Assembly (NCBI RefSeq): GCF_000819865.1 | Contig: NZ_CDDF01000001.1 | Location: forward strand, 62,001-126,000 | Reading direction: 5' to 3' | Length of the DNA: 64,000 nt | Origin: Aeromonas eucrenophila | Lineage (GTDB): Bacteria; Pseudomonadota; Gammaproteobacteria; Enterobacterales; Aeromonadaceae | Shown here: positions 10,073 to 19,853 of the stretch, one piece after another | Numbering within the stretch: position 1 is the stretch's first letter | Layout: every line of letters starts with the position of its first letter | The notes under the pieces: model-generated | What the model saw: the letters and a program-made list of their open reading frames with translations, nothing else | The model's database searches: none | Told to the model about the DNA's origin: nothing | Translations under genes and position numbers: made by a program

Positions 10073-10330
10073 TTGAGTAAAAAACACTGGCTCATCTGGC
10101 GGCGGCTGCGTCGCCTCTATTTTGGCTTTCGCCACCCGGCCACCCCCTGGTGGGCCAAGGGGCTGGTGATCCTCATCCTGATCTACGGCATCAGCCCGGT
10201 GGATCTCATCCCGGACGTGGTGCCGCTGTTTGGCTGGTTCGATGACATCAGCCTGCTGCTGTTGCTGCTCTGGGGCTGGGAGTCCTGTCTGCCCGCCGAG
10301 GTCAGGCGGGGGCTGGATGCGCGGGAATAA
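10073..10330 (+). CDS. DUF1232 (YkvA-like) small membrane protein
   Basis: This 85-residue protein has the DUF1232 core PVDLIPDVVPLFGWFDD embedded between two hydrophobic stretches (about 27-40 and 55-68), preceded by a basic N-terminus (RRLRRLYFGFRHP). It begins with TTG 10073, 11 bp after uvrB, and is probably co-transcribed with it. The family's role is unknown. The start is uncertain because the ribosome site is weak. Confidence 0.8.
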   Translation: MSKKHWLIWRRLRRLYFGFRHPATPWWAKGLVILILIYGISPVDLIPDVVPLFGWFDDISLLLLLLWGWESCLPAEVRRGLDARE

Positions 10331-10476
10331 AGAGAGCCTTTGCATCCCTCTTTATGTCAGGGAAGGGCGCTCGGGCTGCATGGGCCAGATTTTCCGGCTG
10401 GGCACGGGCGCCGCTGATTGTGGCACGCAAGCCATTGGCGTAGACTCCTCGCCGTTCACTTCATGGGTATAAATAA

Positions 10477-11124
10477 ATGGATCTGATCCTGTTCGCGATT
10501 GACTTTGTGCTGCACGTCGACGTGCATCTGAAAGAGCTGTTTGAAAACTATGGTGTCTGGGTGTACGCCATCCTGTTCCTCATCATCTTCTGTGAAACCG
10601 GCTTGGTGGTGACCCCCTTCCTGCCCGGCGACTCTCTGCTGTTTGCCGCCGGCGCGCTCACCGTGGGGAGCGTGTTGGATGTGCACACCCTGGCGGCCGT
10701 GCTGATCGTCGCCGCGGTGCTCGGCAATGTGGTGAACTACACCATAGGTCACTTCTTCGGTGAGCAGCTGTTCCGCAATCCGGACTCCAAGATCTTCCGC
10801 CGGGATTATCTGGACAAGACCCACGCCTTCTATGCCAAGCACGGTGGCAAGACCATCATCATCACCCGCTTCATGCCGATAGTGCGTACCTTCGCCCCCT
10901 TCGTGGCGGGCATGGGGGCCATGACCTACCCACGCTTCTTGGCATTCAACCTGGTGGGGGCCCTGCTGTGGGTCATCAGCTTCGTCTATGCGGGCCACTT
11001 CTTCGGCAACTTGCCGGTGGTGCGCCAGAACTTCACGCTGCTCATCTTCGGCATCATCCTGATCTCGCTGTTGCCCATGGTCATCGGCATGGTGAAGGCG
11101 AGGCGCGGTGCCGACAAGCCCTGA
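10477..11124 (+). CDS. dedA: DedA family membrane protein
   Basis: This 215-residue inner-membrane protein belongs to the DedA/SNARE-associated (VTT) family, with about five hydrophobic segments. Signature blocks are [21 protein letters not shown], the re-entrant region NVVNYTIG, and the conserved basic motif [19 protein letters not shown]. Family members are undecaprenyl-phosphate or lipid flippases needed for envelope and proton-motive-force homeostasis. Length and sequence are closer to E. coli DedA than to YqjA/YghB. It stands alone after a 146-bp gap and ends at a bidirectional terminator shared with the dsbB side. Confidence 0.93.
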   Translation: MDLILFAIDFVLHVDVHLKELFENYGVWVYAILFLIIFCETGLVVTPFLPGDSLLFAAGALTVGSVLDVHTLAAVLIVAAVLGNVVNYTIGHFFGEQLFRNPDSKIFRRDYLDKTHAFYAKHGGKTIIITRFMPIVRTFAPFVAGMGAMTYPRFLAFNLVGALLWVISFVYAGHFFGNLPVVRQNFTLLIFGIILISLLPMVIGMVKARRGADKP

Positions 11125-11150
11125 GATCACGGGCAACAAAAAATCATAAG

Positions 11151-11176
11151 AAAGGGAGCCAGTGGCTCCCTTTTTC
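11151..11176. terminator. Terminator after dedA (inside the duplicated dsbB tail)
   Basis: A 10-bp stem AAAGGGAGCC/GGCTCCCTTT with a 3-nt loop is followed by TTTTTC on the plus strand, so it serves dedA. It is a copy of the hairpin at 11346-11372 and was probably duplicated together with the dsbB tail. Confidence 0.85.
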
Positions 11177-11192
11177 ATCGCTGTCGAATGCA

Positions 11193-11307
11193 TCAGTTGC
11201 GGCTACTGTCCTTGACCAGATTGCCGATGGCCATCATCACAAACGCCAGCAGATAGGCGGTGAAGATGGCTGCCAGCCTAGTGAGGGGTGGCGGGGAGAA
11301 ACTGAGC
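11193..11307 (-). pseudogene. Fragment of dsbB 3' end (duplicate)
   Basis: Read on the minus strand, this stretch ends IFTAYLLAFVMMAIGNLV followed by a short tail and a TGA. It aligns with the true dsbB end (IFAAYLLVFVVVAVGNLI) 196 bp upstream on the same strand. An LSFS start at 11296-11307 also matches dsbB. It has no start codon or body, so it is a tail remnant. Hydrophobicity is kept despite many base changes. Confidence 0.85.
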
Positions 11308-11345
11308 CTAGTGCTGAGTCATATCGAGCCGTAGATCGGGCAAAG

Positions 11346-11372
11346 AAAAGGGAGCCGTTGGCTCCCTTTTTC
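11346..11372. terminator. Bidirectional terminator of dsbB
   Basis: The stem AAAGGGAGCC/GGCTCCCTTT with loop GTT has T-runs in both directions. It lies 17 bp past the dsbB stop on the minus strand. Confidence 0.85.
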
Positions 11373-11388
11373 GTCTCTGTCGAGGGCA

Positions 11389-11910
11389 TCAGTTGCAGCA
11401 ACGACCCTTGATCAGGTTGCCGACGGCCACCACCACAAACACCAGTAGGTAGGCGGCGAAGATGACGATCAACCACTGGGGCATGGAGAAGCTGAGGAAC
11501 TGCCAGCTGATCTCGCTGCAATCGCCATCCGGATAAAACAGCCAGGGGATCCACTGATCGAGCGGCGCCCAGCTCGGGAAGTCGACGAAGCCTTCGCAGA
11601 CGTTGAAGGGGGAGGGGTTCAGCTGGTAATCAACATGCTTGAGCGCCAGTTTCAGGCCCCAGAAGGCGCTATAGCCCCACAGCAGCATCGCACTCCAACG
11701 GACATACCATTTCTGGGGCGCCACCATGCCGAGCAGGCCGGCCGCGATCACCCCCAGGATGGCGATCCGTTCATAGATACACATGACACAGGGGTGCAAG
11801 CCCAGCACATGCTGGAAGAAGAGGGCACACAGCTCGAAAGACAGAGCGGAAGCGGCCAGTAATCCCCAGGCCAGTCGATGGCTGGCAATACGGCGAAGAA
11901 ATTCGATCAT
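11389..11910 (-). CDS. dsbB: Disulfide bond formation protein DsbB
   Basis: DsbB is the inner-membrane quinone reductase that re-oxidises DsbA. The 173-residue protein has four hydrophobic helices and both catalytic Cys pairs: C41/C44 in HPCVMC in the first periplasmic loop, and C105/C131 in the second (NVCEGF and GDCSE). The C-terminus is hydrophobic and ends in a CC-containing tail (GRCCN), unusual but outside the known active site. The gene is convergent with dedA, and its last ~40 codons plus terminator are repeated downstream at 11148-11307. nhaB lies upstream on the same strand. Confidence 0.96.
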   Translation of the reverse strand: MIEFLRRIASHRLAWGLLAASALSFELCALFFQHVLGLHPCVMCIYERIAILGVIAAGLLGMVAPQKWYVRWSAMLLWGYSAFWGLKLALKHVDYQLNPSPFNVCEGFVDFPSWAPLDQWIPWLFYPDGDCSEISWQFLSFSMPQWLIVIFAAYLLVFVVVAVGNLIKGRCCN

Positions 11911-11962
11911 CTGATTGATCTCACAGAGAAAACAGTGGCTGAATTAGAGCAGAGCCGGATGT

Positions 11963-11989
11963 AAAAAGAAAGGGTCCGCGAGGACCCTT
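11963..11989 (-). terminator. Terminator of nhaB
   Basis: The stem AGGGTCC/GGACCCT with a GCGA loop is followed on the minus strand by TTTCTTTTTAC, immediately after the nhaB stop at 11996. Confidence 0.85.
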
Positions 11990-11995
11990 CCATCA

Positions 11996-13570
11996 TCAGT
12001 GTGACAGGGGGACTGGGGTTGGCAGGGTGCCGCTCTGCATCAACCAGCCGGCCTGGTAGAACCATTCCGTGGCAGGAGCGAGCAGTTGTTCCACCGCGAA
12101 GAAGCCAACCAGTCCCAGCACCAGGGTGTAGGGCAGGGCCATCCAGACCATGCGGCCGTAAGAGAGCCGCAGCAAGGGGGCCAGGGCCGAGGTCAACATG
12201 AACAGGAAAGCCGCCTGACCGTTGGGGGTGGCGACCGACGGCAGATTGGTGCCGGTGTTGATAGCCACCGCCAGCAGATCGAATTGCTCACGGCTGATGG
12301 CGCCATTGAGCAGGGCCGTCTTCACCTCGTTGATGTAGACGGTGCCGACGAAGACGTTGTCGCTGACCATGGAGAGCAGGCCGTTCGCCAGATAGAAGAG
12401 AGCGAGCTGGTCCTCTGGCTTGGCGGCGAGCACCCACTGGATCACCGGCTTGAACAGCTGTTGATCTATGATCACCGCCACCACGCTGAAGAAGACGGTG
12501 AGCAGCGCGGTGAAGGGCAGGGCCTCGTGGAACGCCTTGCCGAGGGCGTGCTCCTCGGTGATGCCGGTGAAAGAGGTCGCCAGCACGATGACGCTCAGGC
12601 CGATCAGGCCCACGGCCGCCAGGTGCAGCGCGAGACCCATGATCAGCCAGAGGGCGATCAGGGCCTGCACGATCAGCTTGGCCTTCTCCTGGGGGGAGCG
12701 CTGCGCGTCTTCGTCACGCTCGTAAGCTTCCATGATGCGGCGCACCGGCTCTGGCAGCTTGGTGCCATAGCCAAACCAGCGGAACTTCTCCACCAGCACG
12801 CAAGTCAGCAGGCCACAGATGAACACGGGTATGGTCACAGGTGCCATGCGGATGGCGAACTCCCCGAAATGCCAGCCAGCCTGCTCGCCTATGATGAGGT
12901 TTTGTGGCTCGCCCACCAGGGTGCAGACGCCTCCCAGTGCGGTACCTATGGCGGCATGCATCATCAGGCTGCGCAGGAAGGCGCGAAACTCGTTCAGGTG
13001 CTGGCGGCTTGGCTCATCGAGGCCGTTGTCATCGTCGTGCAGGCTGCCGGACTCATCCCGTGAGGCCACCTTGTGATAGATGGCGTAGAAACCGGTGGCG
13101 ACGCTGATCACCACGGCGATCACGGTGAGGGCATCGAGGAAGGCGGACAGGAAGGCCGAGACCAGACAAAATGCGAGGGACAGCAGCGTCTTGGAATGGA
13201 TGCGGACCAACATCTTGGTGAAGACATAGAGCAGCAACTGCTTCATGAAGTAGATGCCCGCCACCATGAATACCAGCAGCAGCAGCACCTCGATATTGGC
13301 TACCAGTTCATGCTTGACCTGGTTGGCCGAGGTCATGCCGATGAGCACGGCTTCAATGGCGAGCAGGCCGCCGGGTTGCAATGGGTAGCATTTGAGCGCC
13401 ATGGCCAGGGTGAAGATGAATTCGACAACCAGTAACCAGCCGGCCAGGAAAGGATCATAGTGGAAGACGATCGGGTTGATCAGCAGGAATGAGGCGATGG
13501 CAAGCTTGTACCACTGAGGGGCATTGCCCAAAAAATTCTTTGCAAACGCGCGCCCTAGGCTGATTGGCAT
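11996..13570 (-). CDS. nhaB: Na+/H+ antiporter NhaB
   Basis: NhaB is an electrogenic sodium/proton antiporter of the inner membrane. The 524-residue protein (E. coli 513) has about 12 helices with the family stretches [39 protein letters not shown] and [24 protein letters not shown] 13570 gives MPISLGRAF, matching E. coli MEISWGRAL; the frame extends 30 residues further upstream, but that part is basic and non-homologous. It is divergent from fadR across 335 bp, the same pairing as in E. coli. Confidence 0.96.
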   Translation of the reverse strand: MPISLGRAFAKNFLGNAPQWYKLAIASFLLINPIVFHYDPFLAGWLLVVEFIFTLAMALKCYPLQPGGLLAIEAVLIGMTSANQVKHELVANIEVLLLLVFMVAGIYFMKQLLLYVFTKMLVRIHSKTLLSLAFCLVSAFLSAFLDALTVIAVVISVATGFYAIYHKVASRDESGSLHDDDNGLDEPSRQHLNEFRAFLRSLMMHAAIGTALGGVCTLVGEPQNLIIGEQAGWHFGEFAIRMAPVTIPVFICGLLTCVLVEKFRWFGYGTKLPEPVRRIMEAYERDEDAQRSPQEKAKLIVQALIALWLIMGLALHLAAVGLIGLSVIVLATSFTGITEEHALGKAFHEALPFTALLTVFFSVVAVIIDQQLFKPVIQWVLAAKPEDQLALFYLANGLLSMVSDNVFVGTVYINEVKTALLNGAISREQFDLLAVAINTGTNLPSVATPNGQAAFLFMLTSALAPLLRLSYGRMVWMALPYTLVLGLVGFFAVEQLLAPATEWFYQAGWLMQSGTLPTPVPLSH

Positions 13571-13905
13571 GATGATGGTTCTCTGTTTCTGTTGTTGGTA
13601 TCTGCGTCTATGCAGTCGAGCCATACCCGACCCGAACATCCGGATAGTCACCCTTATCAAATTGATTACACATGATTTTAATCAAGGGAGCGATAACTAT
13701 AAATAAAGGTGGTGGTGATTGCCCAGCCGAGAGGCGTTTTTATCGCCACAAACCAGTCTTGGCTGAAACCCATTGCGTTTTTATATACAACTTTTTAACA
13801 AAAAGATCGGGTTAATGTGAGCAGAGGACTGACCTTCTGCTTGCTAGCATGACCGGCTTTGCTATTATTCGTGAGCCTTTTTACGCACTACAACAGAGTC
13901 ACTAC
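13571..13905. promoter_or_regulatory. Divergent nhaB-fadR control region
   Basis: This 335-bp region is AT-rich compared with its surroundings. It contains an inverted repeat TTGATTA (13662-13668) / TAATCAA (13679-13685), 10 bp apart, located about 90 bp upstream of nhaB. No gene is present. Promoters for both genes must lie here, but I could not assign them confidently. No clear FadR operator was found. Confidence 0.5.
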
Positions 13906-14619
13906 ATGGTCATAAAAGCGCAGAGCCCCGCAGGGTTTGCCGAGGAATACATCATCGAGTCCATCTGGAACAATCGCTTTCCTCCTGGATCCATTCTGCC
14001 GGCGGAGCGCGAACTGTCCGAGCTGATTGGCGTGACTCGTACCACCTTGCGCGAAGTGCTGCAGCGTCTTGCCCGTGATGGCTGGCTCACCATCCAGCAC
14101 GGCAAACCGACCAAGGTCAACAATTTCTGGGAAACCTCGGGCCTCAATATTCTGGAGACCCTGGCACGCCTCGATCAGGACAAGGTACCGGATCTGGTGG
14201 CGCAGCTGCTGTCTGCCCGTACCAACATCTGCACCATCTTTATTCGCGGTGCCATTCGCAATAACCCCGAGCAGGCGGCCGAGATCTTGCGCGCGGCACA
14301 AGGGGTGGAAAACTCACCGGAAGCTTATGCGGAGTTCGATTATCGTCTGCATCATCAGCTCTCGTTTGCCTCAGGTAACCCTATCTACGCCCTGATCCTG
14401 AACGGTTTCAAGGGGTTGTATAGCCGAGTCGGTCGTTACTACTTCTCAGACAAGCAGGCTCGTGAGACGGCAGACGCCTATTACAAGACGCTGCTGGGTC
14501 TGGCTGAGACCAAGAACCACGAGGCCGTGTTCATGACGGTGCGCCAGTACGGCATCGAATCTGGCAAGTTGTGGACCCGTCTGCGCCAGGATATGCCGAG
14601 CAACCTGTGCGATAATTGA
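13906..14619 (+). CDS. fadR: Fatty acid metabolism regulator FadR
   Basis: FadR is an acyl-CoA-responsive GntR-family regulator that represses beta-oxidation (fad) genes and activates unsaturated fatty-acid synthesis. The 237-residue protein (E. coli 239) begins [16 protein letters not shown]. The winged-helix residues that contact DNA in E. coli (R35, T44, R45, R49, H65) are all in register. The C-terminal acyl-CoA-binding helical domain follows. ATG 13906 matches the family start; the longer frame from 13849 is unsupported. It ends at a strong terminator shared with the convergent spoVR operon. Confidence 0.97.
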   Translation: MVIKAQSPAGFAEEYIIESIWNNRFPPGSILPAERELSELIGVTRTTLREVLQRLARDGWLTIQHGKPTKVNNFWETSGLNILETLARLDQDKVPDLVAQLLSARTNICTIFIRGAIRNNPEQAAEILRAAQGVENSPEAYAEFDYRLHHQLSFASGNPIYALILNGFKGLYSRVGRYYFSDKQARETADAYYKTLLGLAETKNHEAVFMTVRQYGIESGKLWTRLRQDMPSNLCDN

Positions 14620-14633
14620 GTCCTTTACGCAAA

Positions 14634-14663
14634 GAAAAAACGCGCCATCTGGCGCGTTTTTTT
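14634..14663. terminator. Bidirectional terminator between fadR and spoVR
   Basis: ACGCGCCATCTGGCGCGT forms a 7- to 8-bp stem flanked by A-runs on the left and T-runs on the right, between convergent stops. Confidence 0.9.
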
Positions 14664-14674
14664 ATGCCTCGATG

Positions 14675-16195
14675 TCAACTACTCACCTTGCGCTCCGGGC
14701 AGCGCCCTATGATGTCGGCGGGCAGCTCCCCGTTGTCTTGCTCCAAAATCACATCAAACCCCCACAGCTGATGCAGGTGTTTGAGTACCTCGTGGCGCGA
14801 CTCGCCAAGGGGGATCCGGTTGTGAGGGACATAGCGAAGGGTGAGAGAACGATCACCTTTCACAGCCACGTTGTAGACCTGAATGTTGGGCTCCAGATTA
14901 CTCAGGTTGTATTGGGCGGACAGGGCGCTGCGCACCATCCGATAACCCTCCTCGTTATGAATGGCCGACACCTTGAGGTAGTTCTTCAGATCGTCGTCAT
15001 CGATGGCAAACAGCTTCATGTCGCGCATCACCTTGGGGCTCAGGAACTGACTGATGAAGCTCTCGTCCTTGAAGTTCTGCATGGCGAAGTGCAGGGTCTC
15101 GACCCAGTTGGTCCCGGCATAGTCGGGGAACCAGTATCTGTCCTCCTCGGTGGGGTGCTCACAGATGCGGCGCAAATCGGTGAACATGGCAAAACCCAAG
15201 GCGTAGGGGTTGATGCCGGAGTAGTAGCGGCTGTTGTAGGGGGGCTGATACACCACATTGGTGTGGCTGTGCAGCACCTCTATCATGAAGCGATCGCTGA
15301 GCTTCCCCTCGTCATAGAGATGATTGAGGATGCTGTAGTGCCAGAAGGTGGCCCATCCCTCGTTCATCACCTGGGTCTGCTTCTGTGGATAGAAGTATTG
15401 ACTGATTTTTCTCACTATTCGCACTATTTCGCGCTGCCAAGGTTCGAGTAATGGCGCGTTTTTCTCTATGAAGTAGAGGATGTTCTCCTGTGGCTCAGGG
15501 GGATAGCGTCTGTCCTCGACGCCGGAGGCCTTGTGTTGCTTGGGCAGGGTGCGCCACAGCTCGTTGACCTGGGTCTGCAGGTAGTCTTCCCGCGCTTTCT
15601 GGCGTCGTTTCTCTTCTGCCAGCGAGATCTTCTGGGGCCGCTTGTAGCGATCCACCCCGAAGTTCATCAGGGCGTGGCAGGAGTCGAGCAGCCGCTCGAC
15701 CGCATCGATGCCGTGTTTTTCCTCGCATTCGGTGATGTAGTTTTTGGCAAACAGCAGATAGTCGATGATGGAGGAGGCGTCACTCCAAGCCTTGAACAGG
15801 TAATTATTCTTGAAGAAAGAGTTGTGGCCATAGCAGGCGTGGGCCATCACCAGGGCCTGCATCGGCATGGTGTTCTCTTCCATCAGATAGGCGATGCAGG
15901 GTTCCGAGTTGATGACGATTTCATACGCCAGCCCCATCTGGCCGCGTTTGTAGTTGCGCTCGGTATGGATGAAGCGCTTGCCAAACGACCAGTGCTGATA
16001 GCCGATGGGCATGCCCACGCTGGAGTAGGCATCCATCATCTGCTCGGCGGTGATCACCTCTATCTGGTTGGGGTAGGTATCCAGCTTGTAAAACCTGGCG
16101 ACCCGGGCAATCTCCTGGTGATAGGTTTCCAGCAGATCGAAGTTCCAGTCAGGACCATCGTCCAGCGGCGCTATTTTTCTCGCGGTTTCTACCAT
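14675..16195 (-). CDS. ycgB: SpoVR family protein (YcgB)
   Basis: This 506-residue protein (E. coli YcgB 510) has the SpoVR core, including WSFGKRF, YEIVINSEPCIAYLMEEN, AHACYGHNSFFKNNYLF and NEGWATFWHY, with several His/Glu/Asp residues arranged like a metal site. The family is conserved and tied to stress, stationary phase or sporulation, but its biochemistry is not known. It is the last gene of a yeaG-yeaH-ycgB operon, 10 bp after yeaH. ATG 16195 follows a GAGGGACGTC ribosome site; the longer frame reads into yeaH. Confidence 0.93.
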   Translation of the reverse strand: MVETARKIAPLDDGPDWNFDLLETYHQEIARVARFYKLDTYPNQIEVITAEQMMDAYSSVGMPIGYQHWSFGKRFIHTERNYKRGQMGLAYEIVINSEPCIAYLMEENTMPMQALVMAHACYGHNSFFKNNYLFKAWSDASSIIDYLLFAKNYITECEEKHGIDAVERLLDSCHALMNFGVDRYKRPQKISLAEEKRRQKAREDYLQTQVNELWRTLPKQHKASGVEDRRYPPEPQENILYFIEKNAPLLEPWQREIVRIVRKISQYFYPQKQTQVMNEGWATFWHYSILNHLYDEGKLSDRFMIEVLHSHTNVVYQPPYNSRYYSGINPYALGFAMFTDLRRICEHPTEEDRYWFPDYAGTNWVETLHFAMQNFKDESFISQFLSPKVMRDMKLFAIDDDDLKNYLKVSAIHNEEGYRMVRSALSAQYNLSNLEPNIQVYNVAVKGDRSLTLRYVPHNRIPLGESRHEVLKHLHQLWGFDVILEQDNGELPADIIGRCPERKVSS

Positions 16196-16205
16196 ATGAC
16201 GTCCC

Positions 16206-17477
16206 TCAAGCCGCTTGCTTCTTGAACAGCTCCCGGAAGACCGGATAGATGTCCTCAACCTTGCGAATGTGTTCCATCGCGAAGTGGGGGAATTGACCGG
16301 CCACAGACTCGTATTCGTGCCACAGGGTCTGGTGGGCGCGGGTGGTGATCTCGATATAGGAGTAGTAACGCACCCTCGGCATGATGTCGCGCATCAGGAT
16401 CTCCCGACATTGCGGCGAGTCATCGGCCCAGTTATCCCCATCCGAGGCTTGCGCCGCATAGATGTTCCACTGATTGGCGGGGTAACGTTCGTTGATGATG
16501 TCGTTCATCATCTTGAGCGCGCTGGAGACTATGGTGCCGCCGGTTTCCTGGGAGTAGAAGAACTCGTGCTCGTCCACCTCCTTGGCCTGGGTGTGGTGGC
16601 GTATATAGACCACCTCCACGTTCTTGTAGGTCCGGCTCAGGAACAGATAGAGCAGGATATAGAAGCGTTTGGCCATCTCCTTGGTGGCCTGATCCATGGA
16701 GCCCGATACGTCCATCAGGCAGAACATCACCGCCTGGCTGGAGGGGACGGGCCGTTTGACGAAGTTGTTGAACTTGAGATCGAAGGTGTCGATGAAGGGC
16801 ACGGCATCGATCCGCCGTTTCAGTTCACGGATCTCCTTCTCGAGTTGTGCCATCTCGGCAAAGTGATCGTTGGGCTCACAGGCGAGCAGGGCGAGCCGCT
16901 CTTCCAGCTCGCGCAGCAGACGCTTCTTGCCAGCCTGCAAGGCCATGCGCCGTGCCAGCGAGTTTTGCAGTGAACGCACCACGTTGATGTTGGCCGGCAC
17001 CCCGTTGGAGGTGTAGCCCGCCCGGTAGGTTTTCATCTCCATCAGCTGGTTGAGCTGGGTTTTTTGCAGCCGCGGCAGTTCCAGATCTTCAAACAGCAGA
17101 TCCAGATACTCATCTTTGGAGATCTGGAACACGAAGTCGTCCGCCCCTTCCCCCTGATCCGAGGCTTGGCCTTCGCCACCACCCTGACCACCGCCCCCTC
17201 CCTTGGGGCGGTCAATCTTGTCGCCAGAGACGAATTGATCGTTGCCGGGGTGCACCATCTCCCGCTTGCCACCTTGTCCCTGATGGAAATGGGGTTCGCC
17301 GATGTCCTTGGTCGGGATGCTGATGCTCTCACCCTTGTCCACGTCCTGAATGCTGCGTTTGGAGACAGCATCCGAGACCGCTTGTTTTATCTGCTTCTTG
17401 TAGCGGCGGATGAAGCGCTGCCGATTGACAGCGCTTTTGTTTTTGCCGTTGAGCCTGCGGTCGATAAAATGCGCCAT
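16206..17477 (-). CDS. yeaH: YeaH/YhbH family DUF444 protein
   Basis: This 423-residue protein (E. coli YeaH 427) has a basic N-terminus ([11 protein letters not shown]), a Gly/Gln-rich low-complexity linker (about 85-112, [12 protein letters not shown]) and a C-terminal von Willebrand A-like domain with the MIDAS-type motif [13 protein letters not shown] (about 254). DUF444 proteins are partners of the PrkA/YeaG kinase; the molecular role is unproven. It sits 24 bp after yeaG and 10 bp before ycgB, consistent with one transcript. Confidence 0.94.
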   Translation of the reverse strand: MAHFIDRRLNGKNKSAVNRQRFIRRYKKQIKQAVSDAVSKRSIQDVDKGESISIPTKDIGEPHFHQGQGGKREMVHPGNDQFVSGDKIDRPKGGGGGQGGGEGQASDQGEGADDFVFQISKDEYLDLLFEDLELPRLQKTQLNQLMEMKTYRAGYTSNGVPANINVVRSLQNSLARRMALQAGKKRLLRELEERLALLACEPNDHFAEMAQLEKEIRELKRRIDAVPFIDTFDLKFNNFVKRPVPSSQAVMFCLMDVSGSMDQATKEMAKRFYILLYLFLSRTYKNVEVVYIRHHTQAKEVDEHEFFYSQETGGTIVSSALKMMNDIINERYPANQWNIYAAQASDGDNWADDSPQCREILMRDIMPRVRYYSYIEITTRAHQTLWHEYESVAGQFPHFAMEHIRKVEDIYPVFRELFKKQAA

Positions 17478-17501
17478 AACTCCCCCTTGAACTGGTCAGG
17501 G

Positions 17502-19424
17502 TCAGGATGACTTGCGTACCCTGAGGTACCATTCGGAGAGCAGTCGCACCTGTTTGCGGGTGTAGCCTTTCTCCATCATCCGTTCGACAAAGTTATCGTG
17601 CTTCTTCTGCTCCTCGGCCGAGGTTTTGCTGTTGAAGGAGATAACCGGCAGCAGCTCTTCCGTGTTGGAGAACATCTTCTTCTCAATCACGGTGCGCAGC
17701 TTCTCGTAACTGGTCCAGTTGGGGTTACGGCCTGCATTGTTAGCCCGTGCACGCAGCACGAAGTTGACGATTTCGTTGCGGAAATCTTTCGGATTGCTGA
17801 TCCCCGCCGGCTTTTCAATCTTTTCCAGCTCGCTGTTGAGGGATGCCCGATCGAACAGCTGGCCGGTTTCCGGATCGCGGTATTCCTGATCCTGGATCCA
17901 GAAGTCGGCATAGGTGACGTAGCGATCGAAGATGTTCTGCCCGTACTCCGAGTAGGATTCGAGGTAGGCGGTCTGGATCTCCTTGCCGATGAACTCCACG
18001 TAGCGCGGGGTCAGATAGCCCTTGATGAACTCCAGATAGCGATCGTGCAGCTCCTGCGGGAACTGCTCCCGCTCTATCTGCTGCTCCAGCACATAGAAGA
18101 GGTGTACCGGGTTGGCAGCCACTTCCGCATGATCGAAGTTGAACACCCGGGAGAGGATCTTGAACGCGAAGCGGGTTGACAGGCCGTTCATGCCCTCGTC
18201 CACGCCGGCATAGTCGCGATACTCCTGATAACTCTTGGCCTTGGGATCCGTGTCTTTCAGGCTCTCGCCATCGTAGACCCGCATCTTGGAGTAGAGGCTG
18301 GAGTTTTCCGGCTCTTTCAGGCGCGACAGCACGGAGAACTGACCCAGCAGCTCAAGGGTGCCCGGTGCGCACTTGGCATCGGTCAATTCGCTGTTGAACA
18401 GCAGTTTTTCATAGATCTTCACCTCTTCCGAGACGCGCAGGCAGTAGGGCACCTTGACGATATAGACCCGGTCGAGGAAAGCCTCGTTGTTCTTGTTGTT
18501 ACGGAACTGCTGCCATTCGGATTCGTTGGAGTGGGCTAGCAAGATGCCGTCGAAGGGCAGGGCGGAGAGGCCCTCGGTGCCGTTGTAGTTGCCCTCTTGT
18601 GTCGCCGTCAGCAGAGGATGCAGCACCTTGATGGGGGCCTTGAACATCTCCACAAACTCCATCATCCCTTGGTTCGCCTTACAGAGTGCCCCTGAGTAGG
18701 AGTAGGCATCGGCATCATCCTGGGCGTAATGCTCCAGCATGCGGATGTCGACCTTGCCGACCAGGGAGGAGATATCCTGGTTGTTGTCATCGCCGGGCTC
18801 CGTCTTGGCGATGGCGATTTGATCCAGAATGGAGGGATTGACCTTCTCCACCTTGAACTTGGTTATATCACCACCAAACTCGTGCAGCCGTTTGGCCGCC
18901 CAGGGAGACATGATGGGGCGCAGGTAGCGGTGCGGGATGCCGTACTCTTTTTCCAGGATCTCGCCATCTTCCTCGATATCGAACAGGCAGAAGGGGTGAT
19001 CGTTGACCGGCGAGCCCTTGATACGATAGATAGGCACCTTCTGCATCAAAGACTTGAGCTTCTCAGCCAGGGATGACTTGCCGCCACCGACGGGACCCAG
19101 CAGATAAAGGATCTGCTTCTTCTCTTCCAGCCCCTGGGCTGAGTGTTTGAGGTAGGAGACGATCTGTTCGATGGCTTCTTCCATGCCATAGAAATCTTTG
19201 AAAGCGGGATAGCGTGCGACGACGCGATTGGAAAACAGGCGGCTGAGGCGCGGATTGACCGAGGTGTCGATCATTTCCGGTTCGCCGATGGCAACCAGCA
19301 GTCGTTCGGCGGCGGAGGCGTAGCAGGATTTGTCCTGTTTGCACATATCCAGGAATTCCTGAATGCTGTACTCCTCCTCTCTGGCTTTCTCATACCGCTG
19401 TTGATAGTGCTCGAAGATGCCCAT
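17502..19424 (-). CDS. yeaG: PrkA-type serine protein kinase YeaG
   Basis: This 640-residue protein (E. coli YeaG 644) has an N-terminal PrkA AAA+ ATPase domain with Walker A GPVGGGKSS (about 110-118) and a C-terminal PrkA kinase-like domain. It is implicated in nitrogen-starvation and stationary-phase stress in E. coli, in which it is RpoS-linked; that is knowledge of the family. It is the first gene of the yeaG-yeaH-ycgB operon, with ribosome site GAGGGC before ATG 19424 and a long upstream region holding hairpins. Confidence 0.95.
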   Translation of the reverse strand: MGIFEHYQQRYEKAREEEYSIQEFLDMCKQDKSCYASAAERLLVAIGEPEMIDTSVNPRLSRLFSNRVVARYPAFKDFYGMEEAIEQIVSYLKHSAQGLEEKKQILYLLGPVGGGKSSLAEKLKSLMQKVPIYRIKGSPVNDHPFCLFDIEEDGEILEKEYGIPHRYLRPIMSPWAAKRLHEFGGDITKFKVEKVNPSILDQIAIAKTEPGDDNNQDISSLVGKVDIRMLEHYAQDDADAYSYSGALCKANQGMMEFVEMFKAPIKVLHPLLTATQEGNYNGTEGLSALPFDGILLAHSNESEWQQFRNNKNNEAFLDRVYIVKVPYCLRVSEEVKIYEKLLFNSELTDAKCAPGTLELLGQFSVLSRLKEPENSSLYSKMRVYDGESLKDTDPKAKSYQEYRDYAGVDEGMNGLSTRFAFKILSRVFNFDHAEVAANPVHLFYVLEQQIEREQFPQELHDRYLEFIKGYLTPRYVEFIGKEIQTAYLESYSEYGQNIFDRYVTYADFWIQDQEYRDPETGQLFDRASLNSELEKIEKPAGISNPKDFRNEIVNFVLRARANNAGRNPNWTSYEKLRTVIEKKMFSNTEELLPVISFNSKTSAEEQKKHDNFVERMMEKGYTRKQVRLLSEWYLRVRKSS

Positions 19425-19818
19425 AACTTAGCCCTCGTTATAGTCGCTTACCCTGAAAAAGAGTGGATCACTACTTTTGTTCTGTTTGCCTCTTAAGCCT
19501 AGTCAACAGCCCCCAGTAATCCATCGCCATCATTGGTTTAAGTTTGCGCGGGAGCTTCCCGATCCTTGTGCGGGAAGGTGCAGTCAATGACATACCTATG
19601 TTACTGACTGTTAAATTATTTTTGCCATGACAGTGATGCAAATGTCAAAGACATAAAAAATAAATGTTTGTGTGGTAGATGCGGGAAAGGAGGGTTTCCC
19701 GCGTTGTGTACGCGACAACGCAGGCGGGGCAAGGATGGGAGAGGAAAGGAGGCAAAGCAATATGACGCTTACGTTAACGTAATGTGTTTCGTTTGGTGTT
19801 TAAGCTCTAATTTTTACA

Positions 19819-19847
19819 TTGACGCTACATTGTGACTGCTCTAGATT
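19819..19847 (+). promoter_or_regulatory. Orphan sigma-70-like promoter with dyad over the -10
   Basis: TTGACG (19819-19824) and TAGATT (19842-19847) are 17 bp apart. An 8-bp inverted repeat GACTGCTC (19834-19841) / GAGCAGTC (19859-19866) brackets the -10 box and predicted start site, which could be an operator or a 5' hairpin. No plus-strand gene follows before recQ's stop. Confidence 0.5.
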
Positions 19848-19853
19848 GGCCCT

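Noticed and set aside
8575..10095. 506-residue open frame antisense to uvrB
   Set aside because: UvrB is intact in the other strand; the frame has no homology.
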